Source: an uncultured Lachnospiraceae bacterium (GTDB lineage Bacteria; Bacillota; Clostridia; Lachnospirales; Lachnospiraceae). From it: a DNA stretch of 64,000 nucleotides. The DNA is taken from assembly GCA_902781325.1 (NCBI GenBank), contig CACZJD010000001.1, positions 1 through 64,000 of the forward strand, given 5' to 3'. The position numbers and the translations under genes were made by a program. Positions 62,052-64,000 of this stretch are shown in pieces (within the stretch, counting starts at the first letter, position 1; the number at the start of each line of letters is the position of its first letter). The notes beneath the pieces were generated by a model that made no database searches, was not told the origin of the DNA, and was given only the letters and a program-made list of their open reading frames with translations.

Positions 62052-63278
62052 TCAGCTTCTGTAATCCGCGTTGATCGTTACATAATCATAGGTGAGGTCG
62101 CAGCCCCATGCGGTCGCCTCCTCTTCTCCCATGTGCATATCCGCTGTGATGATCACCTTCTCGCCGGAGAGCAGCTCAGTGGCCTTCTCTTCGCTGTAGT
62201 CCGCGGCGCTTCCGTTTGTGAATATCAGGAGCTGCTCATCTCCCTCGCCAAAATACAGATCGCAGTTCTCCGGATCAAACAGGACTCCGGAATAGCCGAG
62301 CGCGCACAGGATTCTTCCCCAGTTCGCGTCTCTGCCGAACACAGCCGCCTTGGTGAGGCTGGAAGTAATAACACTCTTTGCGAGGACTCTCGCGTTTTCG
62401 AGGGTGTCCGCATGAATGACTCTTGTCTCGATAAGCCTTGTGCAGCCCTCTCCGTCTCCCGCCATCTTCATGGCAAGTTCCCGGCAGACTGCTCTGAGTG
62501 CCTGATAGAACGCGGCATAGTCCGCGCTGTTTTCGTCAGCGATGAGTGTGTTTCCTGCGAGACCGTTCGCGAGGACGAGCAGCGTGTCGTTGGTAGAAGT
62601 ATCCCCGTCTACGGAGATCATGTTGAAAGTCTCCTTTACGATCTCGCTCAGCGCCTTCTGCAGAAGCACCTTATCAATAGCGGCATCTGTGGTCACATAG
62701 CCAAGCATGGTACACATATTGGGATGGATCATTCCGGATCCCTTGGCCATACCGCCGATCACAGCCTTCCTGCCGCCCGCTTCAAATTCATACGCTGTCT
62801 CTTTATGAACGGTATCTGTTGTCATGATCGCCTTTGCAGCCTCAGTGCCTGCCTCAGTCCCGGACCTCTTGGCTTGCGCCAGCATTCTGACGCCTTCTCT
62901 TATGCGGTCAATAGGCAATTGGAAGCCGATAACACCTGTGGAACCTACAAGTACAGAGTCCTCATCAATTCCAAGGCATGCTGACGCTTCCTCAGCGGTC
63001 TGCCTGCAGTACTCCAAGCCTTCTTTTCCCGTACAGGCATTTGCTATTCCGGAGTTTACGATCACCGCGTGGGCGGGTTTCCCGCTGTATACCATATCCC
63101 TGTCCCAGATGACCGGGGCAGCTTTAACTACATTTGTGGTAAAAGTACCGGCACAGACACAGGGCTCCTTGCTGAAAATGAGCGCCATGTCGGTCCTTCC
63201 TTCATATTTAATATGCGCGGCTGCCGATGCTGCCTCAAATCCCTGTGCGGCTGTAACGCCTCCCTCGATCTTTTTCAT
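62052..63278 (-). CDS. argJ: bifunctional ornithine acetyltransferase/N-acetylglutamate synthase
   Basis: It recycles the acetyl group from N-acetylornithine to glutamate. The 408-residue precursor self-cleaves before a Thr in IMTTDTVHKE (about residue 178). GGVTAAQGFEAASAAAHIKY and VGSTGVIGFQLP are also typical. GGAGGAG lies four bases before the ATG, and the stop of the preceding GNAT gene is one base away. Whether it also makes acetylglutamate from acetyl-CoA cannot be read directly. Confidence 0.95.
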   Translation of the reverse strand: MKKIEGGVTAAQGFEAASAAAHIKYEGRTDMALIFSKEPCVCAGTFTTNVVKAAPVIWDRDMVYSGKPAHAVIVNSGIANACTGKEGLEYCRQTAEEASACLGIDEDSVLVGSTGVIGFQLPIDRIREGVRMLAQAKRSGTEAGTEAAKAIMTTDTVHKETAYEFEAGGRKAVIGGMAKGSGMIHPNMCTMLGYVTTDAAIDKVLLQKALSEIVKETFNMISVDGDTSTNDTLLVLANGLAGNTLIADENSADYAAFYQALRAVCRELAMKMAGDGEGCTRLIETRVIHADTLENARVLAKSVITSSLTKAAVFGRDANWGRILCALGYSGVLFDPENCDLYFGEGDEQLLIFTNGSAADYSEEKATELLSGEKVIITADMHMGEEEATAWGCDLTYDYVTINADYRS

Positions 63279-63279
63279 C

Positions 63280-63750
63280 TCACTCCTCCGTTTCGCTCTC
63301 TATGAACCGCGTGATATTCGCTTCATTCAGAATAAATTCGTAATAATTGCAGTCCGGACGGCATGTCCATCCGATCTGCTTCCAGAACGCGTTTCCCGCG
63401 TCGTTTTTGGTAAACGCGATCAGCGCGATCTTGTTGATCTTCATTTTCTTAAGTTCATTCATGCAGTAGATGACCATCTGCGTGGCAATCCCTTGTCTTC
63501 TGTAGGACTTCTTCACACATACATGGTAGAAACTTGCCTGTCTGCCGTCGTGCCCGCACAGTATGGACCCTACGATCCGTTCTCCGTCACAGGCCACTAC
63601 ACTGGTAGTAGGGTTTCTCTCCAGAAACCTTTCTATATCTTCTCTGGAATCGTCTATACTGCGGATCCCGAATCCTCTTATACTAAGCCACAGATTCCGG
63701 ACATTGTCGTAGTCTCCGTTCACCATGGGACGTATTTCGATATTTTCCAT
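63280..63750 (-). CDS. GNAT-family N-acetyltransferase at the head of the arg genes
   Basis: A 156-residue acetyltransferase. The acetyl-CoA loop is VKKSYRRQGIATQMVIY, and the C-terminal part is IALIAFTKNDAGNAFWKQIG. ATG at 63750 follows AAAGGA by five bases. The ATG five codons upstream precedes this site. It ends one base before the argJ ATG, so the two are surely co-transcribed. Its position suggests a substrate linked to arginine, possibly glutamate (a short ArgA-like acetylglutamate synthase), but GNAT specificity cannot be read from the sequence. Confidence 0.85.
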   Translation of the reverse strand: MENIEIRPMVNGDYDNVRNLWLSIRGFGIRSIDDSREDIERFLERNPTTSVVACDGERIVGSILCGHDGRQASFYHVCVKKSYRRQGIATQMVIYCMNELKKMKINKIALIAFTKNDAGNAFWKQIGWTCRPDCNYYEFILNEANITRFIESETEE

Positions 63751-63860
63751 ATTATTCCTTTGCATTTATCTTCCTATTAAAGTCATGCAGTCTGATAATA
63801 TCACAATTTTTCATATAATAAAGAACTATTTTTGACTTAATCAACAGGACGGTATACATA

Positions 63861-63911
63861 TTATGCATCTTTTATGCATTATAAACGCATATTATGCAGT
63901 TTTCAATGCAT
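63861..63911. promoter_or_regulatory. phased ATGCAT-type repeats over the arg promoter (operator candidate)
   Basis: Five GCA-centred octamers (TTATGCAT, TTATGCAT, AAACGCAT, TTATGCAG, CAATGCAT) have centres 11, 11, 9 and 12 bases apart, about one helical turn. They cover both the -10 and -35 boxes. ARG boxes have half-sites like TGNAT, so ArgR is the first candidate. Confidence 0.55.
63878..63906 (-). promoter_or_regulatory. promoter of the GNAT-argJ-argB-argD genes
   Basis: The minus strand has TTGAAA (63901-63906), a 17-base spacer and a perfect TATAAT (63878-63883). The untranslated leader would be about 120 bases. Confidence 0.8.
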
Positions 63912-63926
63912 ATATCACGATATTTA

Positions 63927-63940
63927 TTAATTATTATTCA
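63927..63940. promoter_or_regulatory. ARG box-like sequence
   Basis: TTAAT-TATT-ATTCA matches the ARG-box layout TGNAT-WWWW-ATNCA with one mismatch. It lies about 20 bases upstream of the -35 box. The remaining 60 bases to the window end hold no gene I can see. Confidence 0.35.
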
Positions 63941-64000
63941 TAATCCCTATTGCAATTCCGATAATGCTGTTGTATAGTACACAAATGTAAGACCTGCTTA

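Overview
The window comes from a low-to-mid GC, Gram-positive, anaerobic member of the Clostridia, most likely Lachnospiraceae or a close relative. The support is indirect: strong AGGAGG ribosome sites with many GTG and TTG starts, TTGACA/TATAAT-type promoters, DUF4250 and DUF5685 proteins, a TM1266-family hydrogenase regulator, GerMN and ComEC/ComEA proteins, meso-diaminopimelate synthesis (dapF), and [FeFe]-hydrogenase maturases. No rRNA, tRNA, CRISPR array, insertion sequence or prophage was seen. Almost everything lies on the minus strand, except a plus-strand island at about 17.27-20.61 kb. No gap between genes exceeds 250 bases.

Layout. 1-4.8 kb: end of an SH3b/membrane protein with an acidic tail, then purE-purM-purN-purD. 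4.9-8.7 kb: a large M29-type aminopeptidase and pyrF-pyrE, where pyrE is broken near its 3' end. 8.8-16.9 kb: TPR lipoprotein, SGNH/MBOAT O-acylation pair, folC, valS. 16.9-20.6 kb: DUF4250, azlCD (branched-chain amino acid export), zinc-ribbon membrane protein, DUF5685 plus J-domain pair. 20.6-27.3 kb: SEC-C protein, dapF, methyltransferase, small export protein, hisC, and a polar amino acid ABC importer. 27.4-42.9 kb: the metallocofactor locus described next. 43.1-50.5 kb: a lipoprotein, a metallophosphoesterase, a cytoplasmic BMP/ParB-like fusion, a degenerate metallophosphoesterase and two exopolysaccharide enzymes. 50.5-59.6 kb: mutY, holA, comEC, GerMN lipoprotein, a two-component system whose kinase has a histone-H1-like tail, and comEA. 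59.8-63.8 kb: argD-argB-argJ plus a GNAT gene, behind a promoter packed with ATGCAT repeats.

The outstanding region is 27,362-42,927. One tightly packed minus-strand run carries two complete nitrogenase-like sets (each with an H-like ATPase, a D-like and a K-like part) in two different fusion arrangements: H + D-K, and H-D + K. They are interleaved with hypF-hypC-hypD-hypE (the [NiFe] Fe(CN)2CO assembly genes), a TM1266 regulator, hydF and hydE ([FeFe] maturation), and fumC. No hydrogenase structural gene, hypA, hypB, hydG, nifB, nifE or nifN is in the window. I infer that this locus builds, inserts or uses an organometallic iron cofactor by a route mixing Hyp, Hyd and nitrogenase-type chemistry. 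Nitrogen fixation is unlikely. The hypothesis rests on gene content and overlap of reading frames, not on experiment.

Other points worth checking: a short deletion in pyrE, a possible one-base frameshift at the start of azlC, a terminator 30 bases before the first nitrogenase-like gene (suggesting attenuation), a metallophosphoesterase that has lost nearly all its metal ligands, and the repeat-built basic tail on the histidine kinase.
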